A stretch of DNA of 64,000 nt from Magnolia sinica (lineage: Eukaryota > Streptophyta > Magnoliopsida > Magnoliales > Magnoliaceae). Made by a program: the position numbers and the translations under genes. Positions within the stretch are counted from its first letter, which is position 1; the number at the start of each line of letters is the position of its first letter. Location: the NCBI RefSeq assembly GCF_029962835.1, contig NC_080588.1, forward strand, positions 19,486,001 to 19,550,000, in the 5' to 3' direction. Under the pieces are notes generated by a model. It was not told the DNA's origin. It did not search any database and saw only the letters and a list, made by a program, of their open reading frames with translations. Below are positions 23,306 to 34,975 of this stretch, one piece after another.

Positions 23306-24565
23306 TGTTGAGGGTCGAATATTGCATATTATCCCCCATTTATATCTTGGTTTTATGAACATGATAATGCTTAATGTTATATTTTACTCATATTTGTATT
23401 AAAAGGTGAACTTAAAAGCTTGGATTGAAAAGGATGCTAAAAGCATGGATTTGATGCTCAAGAATCACTAAGGAAATGAATGAATCTTAGGAGACCAAGA
23501 TTGAAGAATTTACATGCCAAAGATTCAAAAAAACCTAGTGAGGAATGAAGAGAATCAAATATTTGAAGTGAAGAAAAGGAATTCTGAAATTGTCCTGAAA
23601 ACAAACATATTCTTGAAATTGTCCTAAAGAAGTATATTCTGAAACTCTGGGTTATTTTGTAAAATTGTACAGAGTGAAGTTTATTTTGAAAAACTATGTA
23701 AATTTGAGGCGGTTTCTAGAGTTTTCCAACTAGGTGTGAAAGTTGGAGTTCCACAACTATAAATAGGACTCCATAGGATGTTCCTAGGCAACTTCTAGGG
23801 TTTAAGGAGTGAAGAGAAAGGGTGGAGCAGCCGTCGCCAAGAGTTTTTCTTCTTCTTCCTTAGTTGTTTTCATGTTTTTCTTAAGAGACTTTAGTCCAAT
23901 CATGTCTATGATTGGCTAAACCTCTTAGCTAGGGCTAAGAGGTGAAGCTTCTAAGAGGTGAAGCTTGTAGTGTGATGGGATTTCTTTATTGCTTTGATTC
24001 ATGTTTCTGTTGAACTTACTTTAATTCTAGTTTGATATTTAAGGAATACTTTCAGTTTTTAATGATTTATTATAACTTAAATTACAGTAGATCTGCAATA
24101 GCTTTGAGTATCTTCTTTCATGTTTTGAGATTATGGGATTAGTAAATCTTATTGTTTGCCATTGTCTCATGGGCATGGTTTGATGATGGAATCCCTGCCA
24201 ATTATCATAATTCTCCTCTTTTAAGAATTAGGTTAAAGGAAGTTCAGATTTGATCTTAATTACTATATCTTCTAATTGGATAGGATAAGACTCCAATTCC
24301 AATTGTGTTACTTAAATCAAGTAAGGAATCACCCTGATTGCTACAAGTGGATCCTTGAAAAACCTAGTTCCCACCTTTGAATTCTAAAGTTTCTAATTAC
24401 ATACTTCATAATTCCTGCATTTAATTCCAGATTTAGATTCATATCTTTTTCTAGTTCCACTTCTAGTTACTTTTAGAATACATACGAGATTAGTACATGT
24501 GGATTCGACCTTAGTCTTACTGAGATTATTACTGCATCGCGACCCTACACTTGAAGTTGTGAACA
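23306..24565 (+). repeat. 5' LTR of element C
   Basis: TGTTGAGGG...gtgaaca, 1260 bases; TATA box at 23758-23766. It has an extra copy of 'ctaagaggtgaagctt' (near 23936-23968) absent from the 3' LTR. Confidence 0.92.
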
Positions 24566-24571
24566 AGTTTT

Positions 24572-24589
24572 TAGCGCCGTTGCCGGGGA
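24572..24589 (+). promoter_or_regulatory. Primer-binding site of element C (tRNA-Asp type)
   Basis: TAGCGCCGTTGCCGGGGA matches the tRNA-Asp complement except for one G-to-A change at the second position. It lies six bases after the LTR. Confidence 0.78.
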
Positions 24590-24639
24590 TTGACGGTTGC
24601 ATCTTCTAGATTTGATTAGTTTTGGAATTAGGTTAAGAT

Positions 24640-24960
24640 TAGGATTTATTTACTTTCTATATTTAGGTTATGGTTCTTTTTAATTTGTTTTTAGAAACTA
24701 ACTTTTCTTTCTATTTCTAGACTAAGAAACTTTTCTAAATTGTTTTTAGAAACTAACTTAGCTTTCTATTTCTAGGTTTAGAAACTTTCCTTTTTTGTTT
24801 TTAGAAACTAAGTTGCTTTTTTTAGAAACTTTCTTAATTTGTTTTTAAAAACTTTCATTTTTCATTTTTAGAAACTAACTCATCTTTCTATTTCTATTTT
24901 TAGAAACTTTCTTATTTCTTTTTAGGAAACTAATTCACTTTCCTTTTCTTTTGCAGGATC
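24640..24960 (+). repeat. Repeated 'tttttagaaactaac' leader units, element C
   Basis: At least seven variants of 'tttttagaaacta(a/g)(c/t)t' separated by pyrimidine-rich spacers lie between the PBS and gag. Elements A and B have only one or two such units at the same place, so the leader of C has expanded. It ends at the conserved 'ggatcctaacata'. Confidence 0.7.
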
Positions 24961-25086
24961 CTAACATAGAAACTTCTAATTTGGTAACTTCTTTCTAATT
25001 CTCTCTCTTTCTATTTCTAGATTTCTATTTCCCTTCTTTCTTTTAGGTTTAGGTTAGATTCTGAAATTGATGGCTGTGAGTGTTTC

Positions 25087-26670
25087 ATGCCCAAGTGGGT
25101 CCGTGATAACACTTGGCATCTCTTAAGTGAAGGAGGATTGGTTGAGGGGTTATCTATCCATCACAGGATTAGACACCGCTCGAGATCCACAAAGTTAACT
25201 GAAATTATAGTTGCCAATCAACCTTTAAATCCTCAACCTGGGGTTAAGGAAATCCAGGATGAGAATGAGGTGCATCAAGTAACCCAGCCTTATACTTTAC
25301 GAGATTATTTACAACCGACGGGGGTGAGCACACCTTCCTATATGGTTTTTTTAGAGAATGCAGGACATATGAAGATTAAGCCAGGAGTGATTCAACTCCT
25401 TCCAAATTTCCTTAAGCTTGAATCTAAAAATTCATATGTACACTTGAAAGACTTTGATGAGATCATAGCCACTTTATACTTTCCTAATGTGTCTGAGGAC
25501 ATAATTCGGCTAAAACTCTTCCCTTTCTCCCTGAAAGAAAAGGTTAAGACGTGGTTACATTCACTATGTCCATGATCTATTGGCAGATGGAATGACATGA
25601 CAAGGGTGTTCATAAATAAATTTTTCCCATATCATAAACGAACACCATTAGAAAGTCAATCATGAACTTCACCCAATGGGAAGATGAAACATTCTTCCAG
25701 TGTTGGGAGAGGTTCAAGGATCTTGTCAGTTCATGCCCACAACAGGGTTTTGAAACGTGGCGCATAACAAATTTCTTCCATGAAGGACTGACATCTTCCA
25801 TACGCCAATTTGTCTAGACAATGTGCAATGGGGAATTCCTAAACAAAGATGTTGATGAAGTGTGGGATTACTTTGATAAACTTGCTGAAACTGCACAATC
25901 ATGGGACATCTCCCCAAGAGCGAGCATCACGTCTAAGCCTACTCAATCAAAGGAGAGAGGTGGAATATATCTTTTGAAAGAGGAAGATGATATCAATGCT
26001 AAAGTGGCCAATCTCACAAGGAAACTCGAGGCCATTGAACTTAGGAAGGATAAGGATAAAGAAGTTGTCTGCAGTATTTGTACTTGTAACATTCATACAA
26101 CTGAAAATTGCCCAACAATACCTACGTTTCAAGAAATATTGAATGAGCAATCAAATGCCGTAAACAACTACCAAAGGCCTTTCAAGGGACTTACTTCGAA
26201 CACACAACTCCAGCTGGAGAAATCATCCGAATTTCAGTTGGAGGAATGGACAATCTGTTACACCTCAAGGAATCCCTAATTGATTCTTAAATCAAGGAAA
26301 ACCTCAAGAGGAATTGGTTCAAAATCCTCAAGGGCTCATCCAGCAAAGTACTCTTCAAGCCTTACAAGAACTCACAAAGGTTATACAAAAGATAGACTCA
26401 CGCGTTACGGTTATGAAGAAAGTGATGCTTCCAGCCCAACCATCCCCAATCCTAAACCGCAATACGAAGTTAGTGAACCAAGCTCTTCAAATTCAATGGA
26501 ACGAGCTAAGTCTATCACCACTCTTAGGAGTGGAAAGATAATTGACAAATCTATTCTGGTAAGGGCTGAAAATTCTAAGGACCCGGATGTAGATGAGAAT
26601 GATAGACCAAGTGATGCTCCACATGAGGTAAAACCAGAACTTCAAAACAAACCAGTTGCTCCATTCCCCT
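25087..26670 (+). pseudogene. gag pseudogene, element C
   Basis: The longest N-terminal gag segment of the window starts at ATG 25087 (MPKWVRDN) and is open to 25575, with 'TLRDYLQPTGVSTPSYMVF', 'IKPGVIQLLPNF' and 'VSEDIIRLKLFPFSLKEKVKTWLHSL'. A one-base frameshift near 25650 follows; the next open part (25821-26279) has a zinc knuckle 'CSICTCNIHTTENC'. The C-terminal segment (to about 26670) has 'ITTLRSGKIIDKSI'. Stops near 25573 (CGA to TGA) and 26278 break it. Confidence 0.87.
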
Positions 26671-26855
26671 AACAGTTAATTGCACCAAAATCTCTTTCTA
26701 ACTCTTAAGACATCCTAGAGGTGCTGAAACAAGTGAAGATCAACATTCTTCTACTGGATGCCGTAAAACAAATACCTTCATATGCCAAATTTTTGAAAGA
26801 CTTATGTACGACCAAAAGACGATAAAATATCCAAAAGAAAATATTTTTAATAGAG

Positions 26856-27383
26856 AAAGTGAGTGCCATCCTAAAACAAGATGTGTCACAGAAATACAAA
26901 GATCCCGGTAGCCCAACCATTACTTGCGTAATTGGGAATTATCGGATTGAGCATGCACTTCTTAACTTAAGAGCAAGTGTAAATTTGATCTCTTACTCGG
27001 TTTATGAACAACTATGTCTAGGTGAATTAAAACCCACTCAGACTACATTACAACTTGTCAATCGCTCAGTTTGTATACCGAGAGGTATAATTAAGGAAAT
27101 GTTGGTCCAGGTTGATAAATTCTACTACCCAGTAGATTTTATCATCCTGGATACTCAACCCATCGTGGACATCAGCATTCAAATTCCTATCATCCTTAGT
27201 CGCCCATTCCTTGCTACATCAAATGCAATCATCAATTATAAGAATGGAGTCATGAATTTATCTTTTGAGAATATGACATTGGAGCTCAATATCTTTTTCA
27301 ATATGAGCAAACAGACAGAGAATAATGACGATGCCCTCGATGTTAACTTGATTGATTATTTCGTGGAAGATAGAACTCGATGA
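26856..27383 (+). pseudogene. Retropepsin pseudogene, element C
   Basis: Open from 26859 to 27383: 'SAILKQDVSQKYKDPGSPTITCVIGNYRIEHALL', then the active-site position N-L-R-A (26964-26975), then 'PIILSRPFLATSNAIINYKNGVMNLSF'. Catalytic Asp is Asn, and Gly is Arg, so the enzyme is inactive although the frame is still open. Confidence 0.85.
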
Positions 27384-28349
27384 CCTTATCCTCTGACCCT
27401 CTAGAGACGTGTTTGGCCCACTCACATGATTTAGATGATGATATGATTAAGGAGATGGGTGTCATGCTTGATATTGTGCCGGTACTTGAAGTTAACCGGT
27501 GGAGGCCACAATTTGAAGAATTGCTCCAAACTAATGTAGTGCCTTTACCGTCTAACCTCAAGGCACCGAAGCTTGACCTAAAACCTTTACCCTCTGATTT
27601 GAAATATGTCTATTTAGGTCATGATGAGACATACCTAGTGGTGATTTCTTCTCATCTGGAGCAAGAACAAGAGAGTATGCTTATCTTTACTCTCATTGAG
27701 CACAAAGGAGCCCTTAGATGGTCGATTGCAAACCTCAAGGGAATTGACCCTTTGATTTGTACTCAACGCATTTATCTAGAGGATAATGTGAAGACCTCCT
27801 AGCAACCACAACGTAAACTAAATCCAACTATGAAAGAAGTGGCTAAGGCCGAGGTTCTTAAGCTATTAAATGTGGGTATCATATACCCAATATCCGATAG
27901 TCAATGGGTGAGTCCAACTCAGGTGGTTCATAAAAAGTCAGGAATCACCATCATAGCCAATGCCGACAATGAACTCATGCCAACTAGGATCACTACCGGT
28001 TGGAGAATGCGCATTGACTATAGGAAGTTAAATACCATCATGAGGAAAGACCACTTTCCTTTACCCCTTCATCGATCAAATTTTGGAAAGGCTAATTGGT
28101 CATTCCTATTACTGTTTCCTTAACGGATATTCGGGCTACAATTAGATCAAGATAGCCCTTAAAGATCAGGAAAAGATGACATTGACAAGTCCTTACAGCA
28201 CATTTGCTTATCAAAGGATGCCATTCGGACTATGCAATGCTCCAGCCACTTTTCAGCGATGTATGTTGAGTATTTTTCCTAATATGGTGGGACAATATTT
28301 GAAGGTCTTCATGGATGACTTCTCGGTCTTTGGTTCATCCTTCAACGAA
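27384..28349 (+). pseudogene. Reverse transcriptase, element C (3' truncated)
   Basis: Fingers and palm: 'GALRWSIANLKGIDPLICTQRIYLE', 'VAKAEVLKLLNVGIIYPISDSQWVSPTQVVHKKSGITIIANADNELMPTR', 'MRIDYRKLNT', then 'YQRMPFGLCNAPATFQRCMLSIFPNMVGQYLKVFMDDFSVFGSSFNEC'. The frame breaks at 27800 (CAG to TAG) and 28060-28130. After Asn-Glu-Cys (28349) the domain stops: thumb, connection and RNase H are deleted. Confidence 0.85.
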
Positions 28350-28382
28350 TGTGTCATCTCCTTCTATCATAGGAGACCACGA
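28350..28382 (+). other. Deletion junction with 20-base filler copy, element C
   Basis: The 20 bases at 28351-28370 (gtgtcatctccttctatcat) are identical to 28470-28489, about 120 bases downstream in integrase. They sit exactly where RT is joined to integrase, and roughly 1.1 kb present in element B is missing. A further short stretch follows before collinearity resumes at 'acaaattcttctggga'. This has the form of a templated insertion at a repaired break. Confidence 0.75.
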
Positions 28383-29580
28383 ACAAATTCTTCTGGGATG
28401 ATCCGTATTTATTCAAATATTGCCCAAACCAAATCTTAAGGAGAAGCGTGCTAGATAATGAATACCAAAGTGTCATCTCCTTCTATCATTCTCAGACGTG
28501 TGGTGGTCACTTTTCTTCTAAACAGACCACGGCCAAAATTTTACAGTGTAACTTTTACTGGCCCACTATGTTCAGGATACTCATGATTTTTGCAAAGCTT
28601 GTAAGCGTTGTCAAAAATTAGGAGTATTGTCCCATCAAAATATGATGCTCTTGAACCCCATTCTGATCATTGAAGCATTTGATTGTTGGGGCATCGATTT
28701 CATGGGACCATTCCCCTAATCCTTTGGAAATATATATATTTTGCTAGCAGTAAACTATGTCACTAAATGGGTCGAAGCGATCCCATGTCGAAACAATAAC
28801 CATCAAACCGTTATTAAATTCTTAAAAGAAAACATCCTTTCCCAGTTCGGAACGCCTTGAGCCATCATTAGTGATGAAGGATCACACTTTTGTAATAGGC
28901 CATTCGCAAATTTAATGAAAAAATATGGTATCTCTCACAAAGTGAGCACTTTATACCACCCACAAACAAGTGGGCAAGCTGAGTTTTCGATAGGGAAACT
29001 AAACACATACTAGAAAAAATGGTTAACCTTGATCGCAATGATTGGTCAATCCACTTGACCGATGCTTTATGGGTTTACCGTACTGCATTTAAGACTCTTA
29101 TTGGAATGTCTCCCTTTAGACTTACCTATGGGAAGGCTTGCCACTTACCTGTGGCATTAGAACATAGGATCTACTGGGCGATTAAAAATCTGAACTTCAA
29201 TTTGGACAATGCTGGCTCGCTGCGCAAACTTCAGTTGAATGAACTGGATGAAATCCAGAATGATGCATGAGAACTCGAGAATTTACAAGGACAAGATAAA
29301 GATGTTTCATGTCCAACACATTCTTCAGAAATTATTTACACTAGGTTAGAAAGTCCTTTTGTATAATTCTCGGTTACACCTTTTTCCGGGTAAACTCCGA
29401 TCTCGTTCGACCAGCCTTTTCACTATTACTAATATTTATCCTCATGGGGCTGTCGAGATTCAAAATCCAAACAATGGCAATGAATTCAAAGTAAATGGAC
29501 ATTGTTTAAAGCCATTTGTTGAAATTTTTGATTCAAAGGACATGTCAATACCTCTGATTGACCCTGCTTACCAGGATTGA
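28383..29580 (+). pseudogene. Integrase pseudogene, element C
   Basis: Zinc-binding part 'CGGHFSSKQT' and 'CKACKRCQ', core D in 'CWGIDFMGPF', D in 'SDEGSHFCN', Glu in 'QAEFS' (near 28976-28990), '[82 protein letters not shown]' (open 29019-29270), and C-terminal '[27 protein letters not shown]...[27 protein letters not shown]' (open 29359-29580). Stops and frameshifts separate these parts. All three catalytic acids appear present. Confidence 0.85.
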
Positions 29581-30782
29581 CCTCCTAGTCTGACGAAGGT
29601 ATAGGTATATTTATTTGCTTTCATCTGATTTAGGATTAGGATATGTGATTTAGGATTAGGATAGTTTGCTTTTCGCTGTTTAAGATAGTTTGCTTTCCAC
29701 TGTTTAGGATAGTTTGCTTTCCACTGTTTAGGATAATTTGCTTTCTGTTGGTTTAATTCTTGTGCTAACCCATTTTCACACTGAGACCATTCGAAAAGCC
29801 TCAAAATTCCTTCTTCAATATTACCTTTCCATCACTTCCCTTCTCTTTTCATTGCCTCTTTTTTATTACATGCTTATTTCTTTTACATTAAGGACAATGT
29901 ATATTTTTCGATTGGGGATGGGGGATTAGGTGAACTAATCAATGTTTTCTCAGTTTTCAGCAAAATTTTTGAAAAATTTCAATGTTTCAAGTTGAAATTT
30001 GTTTGGGAAGCGATGAATTGTGTACTTAAGAATGCGTTGGGTATGATAAAAATAGAGATTGAATTTTGTATTGTTGGAGTTTGATCAACTAAGTAATCTA
30101 TCACTAAGTTCTTACGCTCAATTGATTAAGAGAAAGTTTAAATATCATGTTAATCTAAATCACAAGACACATTCAATTTGTCTTCTGTAAGACATGGTAG
30201 AAGTTCTGATTGTTAGTATGTGAATCATTGATCGATGGTGAGAATCGAATCTGGAGAATTTTATCCACCTTAAAAGAAGAAAAGAACCAGTTTAAAAAAA
30301 TAGGAGATCGACAAAGAGGTCATGAAAAAGAATAAAAAGAATGAAAATATGGAAAAGAATGTAAAAATAAGAAGAATGAATAAAAAATTGACCATCGATA
30401 TAAAATCAAAGACTGGAAAAAGAAGGAAAATGAGATAAGTTTAGAATCGGTACTTGAGTTTCAAACTGATCTTGAAGTGATGAGTATGGCTAACATGATG
30501 AACTAATAGTATTCGTACAGGAAGTAAGTTGATTTTCACTGAGCACATTGAAAAACTTGGCATGCGAATTATGCTCGATTTAATGGACAAAGAATTTACT
30601 TGATTGGTTACTTATGTGGTTCGGCTCTAAGTCTTCAAAACCTCACTTTCATATCTTAATTCTACCAATTCATACTTGAGTGTACAAAAGATTGTTTTCC
30701 TAGAGAGGTTTTGGACATTAAGCATTGAGATTTATTTCACGCATACTTTGCTCAGGACTAGCAAAATGTTGGTTGGGGATTG
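29581..30782 (+). other. Non-coding 3' internal region, element C
   Basis: No env-like frame. Near 29632-29745 there are four tandem copies of a ~26-base unit containing 'ggatagtttgctttccac'. The palindrome-like block appears as ACATTAAGGACAATGT near 29884-29899, followed by a G-rich run. The polypurine tract is at 30771-30780. Confidence 0.65.
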
Positions 30783-32013
30783 TGTTGAGGGTCAAATATT
30801 GCATATTATCCCCCATTTATATCTTGGTTTTATGAACATGATAATGTTTAATGTTCTATTTTACTCATGTTTGTGTTACAAAGTGAATTTAAGAGTTTGG
30901 ATTGAAAATGGTGCTAAAAGCGTGGATTTGATGCTCAAGAATCACCAAGGCAAGGGATGGATCTTAAGAGACCAAGATTGAAGAATTCACATGCCAAAGA
31001 TTCAAGAAAACCAAGTGAGGAATGAAGAAAATCAAATATTTGAAGTGAAGAAAAGGAATCCTGAAATTGTCCTGAAAACAAACATATTCCTGAAATTGTC
31101 CTAAAGAAGCATATTCTGACTCTGGGTCATTCTGTGAAATTATGCAAAGTGAAGTCTATTTTGAAAAACTGCGTAAATTTAAGGCGATTTCTAGAGTTTT
31201 CTAACTAGGTGTGAAAGTTGGAGTTCCACAACTATAAATAGGACTCCATAGGATGTTCCTATGTATCTTCTAGGGTTTAAGGAGTGAAGAAAAAGGGTGG
31301 AGAAGCCATCGCTAAGAGTTTTTCTTCTTCTTCCTTATTTGTTTTCATATTTTTCTTAAGAGACTTTGGTCCAATTATGTCTATGATTCGCTAAACCTCT
31401 TAGCTAGGGCTAAGAAGTGAAGCTTGTAGCGTGATGAGATGTCTTTATTACTTTGATTCATGTTTCTGTTGAACTTACTTTGATTCTAGTTTGATATTTA
31501 AGGAATACTTTCAATTTTTAATGATTTATTGTGACTTAAATTACAGTAGATCTGCAATAGCTTTGAGTATTTTCTTTTCCTGTTTTGAGATTATGGGATT
31601 GGTAAATCCTGTTATTTGCCATCGTCTCATGGGCATGGTTTGGTGATGGAATCCCTGCCAATTATCATAATTCTCCTCTTTTAAGAATTAGGTCAAAGGA
31701 AGTTCAGATTTAATCTTAATTACTATATCTTCCAAGTAGATAGGATAGGACTCCAATTTCAATTGTGTTACTTGAATCAAGTAAGGAATCACCCTGATTG
31801 CTATAAGTGGATCCTTGGAAACCCTAGTTCCCACCTTTGAATTCCTAAGTTTTTACTTACACACTTTGCAATTATTCCATTTAATTCTTGATTTAGAATC
31901 ATATATTTTTCTAATTCCTTTCAGAATACACACAAGATTAGTCCCTGTGGATTCGACCTCGGTCTCACCAAGATTATTACTGCATCGCAACCCTACACTT
32001 GGGGCTGTGAACA
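30783..32013 (+). repeat. 3' LTR of element C
   Basis: TGTTGAGGG...gtgaaca, 1231 bases, collinear with 23306-24565. TATA box at 31233-31241. A chance reading frame (31815-32138) crosses from this LTR into the B integrase; it is not a gene. Confidence 0.92.
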
Positions 32014-32391
32014 ACAACGCTAGCTCATTGGGCAAACTTCTATTAAATGACCTCGAAGAAATTCAGAACGACGCATACGAAAACTCGAGAATTTACAAGG
32101 ACGGGATGAAGGTGTTCCATGACCGGAACATCCTTTGAAAATCATTCCTAATCGGTCAAAATGTCTTTCTGTACAATTCTCGATTACATCTTTTTCCGTG
32201 TAAGCTTCGATCTCGTCAGACCAGCCTTTTCACTGTTACGAATGTCTATCCTCATGGTGCTGTTGAGATAAAGAATCTGACGAATGGCAATGTTTTCAAG
32301 GTAAATGGACATTGTCTCAAGCCATTTGTTAAGAAGTTCAATTTAGAGGACATGTTCATACCTCTGATTGATCTTGTGTACTAGGATTGAC
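32014..32391 (+). pseudogene. Integrase, element B, C-terminal part
   Basis: Begins with the right copy of ACAAC and resumes the integrase of B: 'NASSLGKLLLNDLEEIQNDAYENSRIYKDGMKVFHDRNIL', a stop (CGA to TGA) near 32137, then '[54 protein letters not shown]' and 'PLIDL' to the stop near 32388. Confidence 0.87.
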
Positions 32392-33470
32392 CTCCTAGTC
32401 TGATGGAAGTGTAGTTAAGTTTATTGCATTCAAAGAATTTAGGATTAGGATAGTTTGTTTTTCAATAAGTTTAGTCTTTTTGCTAACTCATCTACATGTT
32501 GAGAACTTTGGAAAAGCTTCAATTCTCTTTCTTCAGGTATTAGCTTTCCATCACTGCATTGCATGCATGTCTTTTACATAGAGGGCAATGTAGATTTTAG
32601 GTTGGGGGTGTAGATTAGGTAAACTAATCAGTATTCTCCGTCTTTGAGCAAAAATTTTGAAAATTTTTAATTAAAAACCTATTTAAAGAGCAATAGTTTG
32701 AGTAATTAAGAATGCTTTGAGTATGTTGATAAGATAGAGATTGAATTTTGAATTATTGGAGTTTGATCAACTGATTAGACTATCACTTAAGTTCTTTCAT
32801 TTAAAATGATTAAGAGAAAGTTTAAATATCATATTGACCTAAATCACAAGACACATTCAGTTTATTTTCTGTGACTTATGTTAGAGTTTTTTATTGTTAG
32901 TATGTGAATTATTGATAGATGTTGAGAATTGAGTCTAGAGAATTTCATCCACCTTAAAAAGATGAAAGAACCAGTTAAAAAACAGAGAGATCGGCAAAAA
33001 GATCATATATGATGAAAAGACTGGAAAAGAATGAAAGGAACAAAAAGACTAAAAAGAATGAATAAATAAAAGTGACCAACGATATAAAATCAAAAACTGA
33101 AAAAAGAAGAAAAATGAGATAAGTTCGAAATCAGTACTTGATTGTTCAATCAATCTTGAGGTGATGAGCATGACTAACATTATGAAACGATATTAGTTTT
33201 ATGAAAAGTAAGTTGAAATTCACTAAGCAAATTGAGAAACTTGATTTATAAACTTATGTTCTTAAGTAATTGATAAAGAACCTATTTTATTGATTGCTCA
33301 TATGATTCGGCTCTAAGTTTTCAAATTTTCTTTCTTGCTTATTTGAATTATACTCATTCATACTTATTTGTACAAAAGATTGTTCTCCTAAAAAAAGGTT
33401 TAAATATAGAAAATTGAAGATTATGTCACACATGTTTTGCTTGAGACTAGCAAAATGCTGGTTGGGGGTG
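32392..33470 (+). other. Non-coding 3' internal region and polypurine tract, element B
   Basis: No env-like frame. The palindrome-like block is decayed (ACATAGAGGGCAATGT near 32576-32591), followed by 'ggttgggggtg'. The polypurine tract gttgggggtg is at 33461-33470. Confidence 0.65.
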
Positions 33471-34975
33471 TATTGAGTAGCAAATATTGCATATTTTTTC
33501 CAGTTTATATCTTGGTTTTATGAACATGATAATGTTTAATGAGTATATTTTATACATGTTTGTATTGAAAGGTGAATCTCAGAGCTCAGATCGAAAAAAA
33601 TGTTAAGAGCATAGATTTGGTGCTCAAGATTCACCAAGGCAGGGGATGGATCTTAGGAGACCAAGATTGAAGATTTCAACACCCCAAGATTCAAGGAAAC
33701 CAAGTGAAGAATGAAGGAAGTCGAATATACAAAGTGCATAAATTCACATTGTCTATGTCATCGACCACCGTTCGATGACATCGAAACCAGAGTTCGATGA
33801 CATCGAAGAATTACAGAAATCAAGTTTTGTTGCTAGACAAATTGGATGCAATTCTCGATGATATCGAAGCCCTATTCAATTGCTCGAAGACATGCTCAAT
33901 GACATTGAAGGCAGTTCGATGACATTGAAATTTTTGTAGATTTCTAAAGCAACTCGCTGGAACACTCTGGACACATTCTCGATGACTTGAAGGTAGTTCG
34001 ATGACATCAAAGGTATGTTCGATGATAAGATGAGTTACGCAGTGCAATAGGCGTTACGTAATGTGAAAATGTGCGACTTCTAGATTCAAGTTACGTTCGA
34101 TGACATCGAAAGCATTATGCAGAGTAACGCGGACTGCGTAAATTTAAGGCGGTTTTCCGAATTTAGACGGAAAAGGCTATAAATATGGGTTTTCCAAGGA
34201 TTTCTAAACATGAATTAGGTTTTGAGAAGCAGAGCCAAAGGGTTGAGTAGCCTCCCAAGAGTTTTCTTCATTATTTTCTATTTTTAATGTTTTCTTTTAG
34301 CGTTTTAAATCCAATCATATCTATGATTGGCTAAACCTCTTAGATAGGGCTAAGAGGTAGAGCTTGTAGCGTGTTGGGATAATTTTCTTGCTTTGATTCT
34401 TATTCTTGATGAACCTCATTGATTTCTGGTTTGATATTAAAGGAATATTTTTAGTTTTCTGTGATTTATTGTGACTCAAATTACAATAGATGTTGTGATA
34501 GCTTTGGATATCTTTTTTTTTTCTTTTTTTTTTTCTGTTTTGAGATTGTGATATTGGTAAATCCTGTTGTTCACCATCGTTTCCTAGGCATGGTAGGGTG
34601 ATGGAATCCCTTCCAATTCTCACAATACTCCTTCATTGAGGATTAGGTCAATGAGAAGTTCAGATATTTGATGATCTCATCTTCCAATTGGATAAGATAG
34701 GACTCTGACTCCAACTGTGTTTCTTGAATCAAGTAAGGCAACATCTTAATAGCTACAAGTGGATCCTTGGTACCATAGTTCCCACCTTTTAATTGATAGT
34801 TTAAATTAACATTATTCACAATTACTCTCTTTATTCCAGATTTCTATTTTAGATCTTTTTCTAGTTCTAGTTCTAATTATTTTCAAAATACGTACAAGTT
34901 TAGTCCTTGTGGATTCGATCTTGGTCTCACCGAGATTATTACTACATCGCAACCTTACACTTGGAGTTGTGAATA
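33471..34975 (+). repeat. 3' LTR of element B
   Basis: Starts TATTGAGTAG (TG mutated to TA) and ends gtgaata, 1505 bases, collinear with 15109-16616. TATA box at 34178-34185. It carries about nine TTCGATGACATCGAA-like motifs between 33770 and 34115. It lacks the 41-bp duplication of the 5' LTR but has one extra ~24-bp motif unit near 33770-33810. Confidence 0.92.

Larger units (their letters stand above)
23306..32013 (+). mobile_element. Athila-type LTR retrotransposon, copy C, nested in B integrase
   Basis: Complete nested element: 5' LTR 23306-24565, PBS 24572-24589, gag 25087-26670, protease, RT truncated near 28349, integrase 28383-29580, polypurine tract ggttggggat at 30771-30780 and 3' LTR 30783-32013. 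A perfect target duplication ACAAC flanks it (23301-23305 and 32014-32018), and the B integrase reads straight across it (NLNFNLDN then ASSLGKL). C lacks the RT thumb, connection and RNase H. It is younger than B by position; its LTRs differ at scattered transitions plus a 17-base repeat in the 5' copy. Confidence 0.94.
15109..34975 (+). mobile_element. Athila-type LTR retrotransposon, copy B (host of nested insertions)
   Basis: 5' LTR 15109-16616, PBS 16623-16640, gag, protease, RT, RNase H, integrase, polypurine tract 33461-33470 and 3' LTR 33471-34975. A perfect 5-bp target duplication GTTAT flanks it (15104-15108 and 34976-34980). Two insertions interrupt it: inverted solo LTR D (20040-21379) inside RT, and complete element C (23306-32013) inside integrase. 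Without them B is about 9.8 kb. Its coding frames have stops and frameshifts, and no env-like gene is seen. Strand and limits are well fixed by the LTR termini and the duplication. Confidence 0.93.

Noticed and set aside
31815..32138. A 107-codon frame that looks like a small gene
   Set aside because: It is a chance fusion of the 3' LTR of element C with the resumed integrase of element B.
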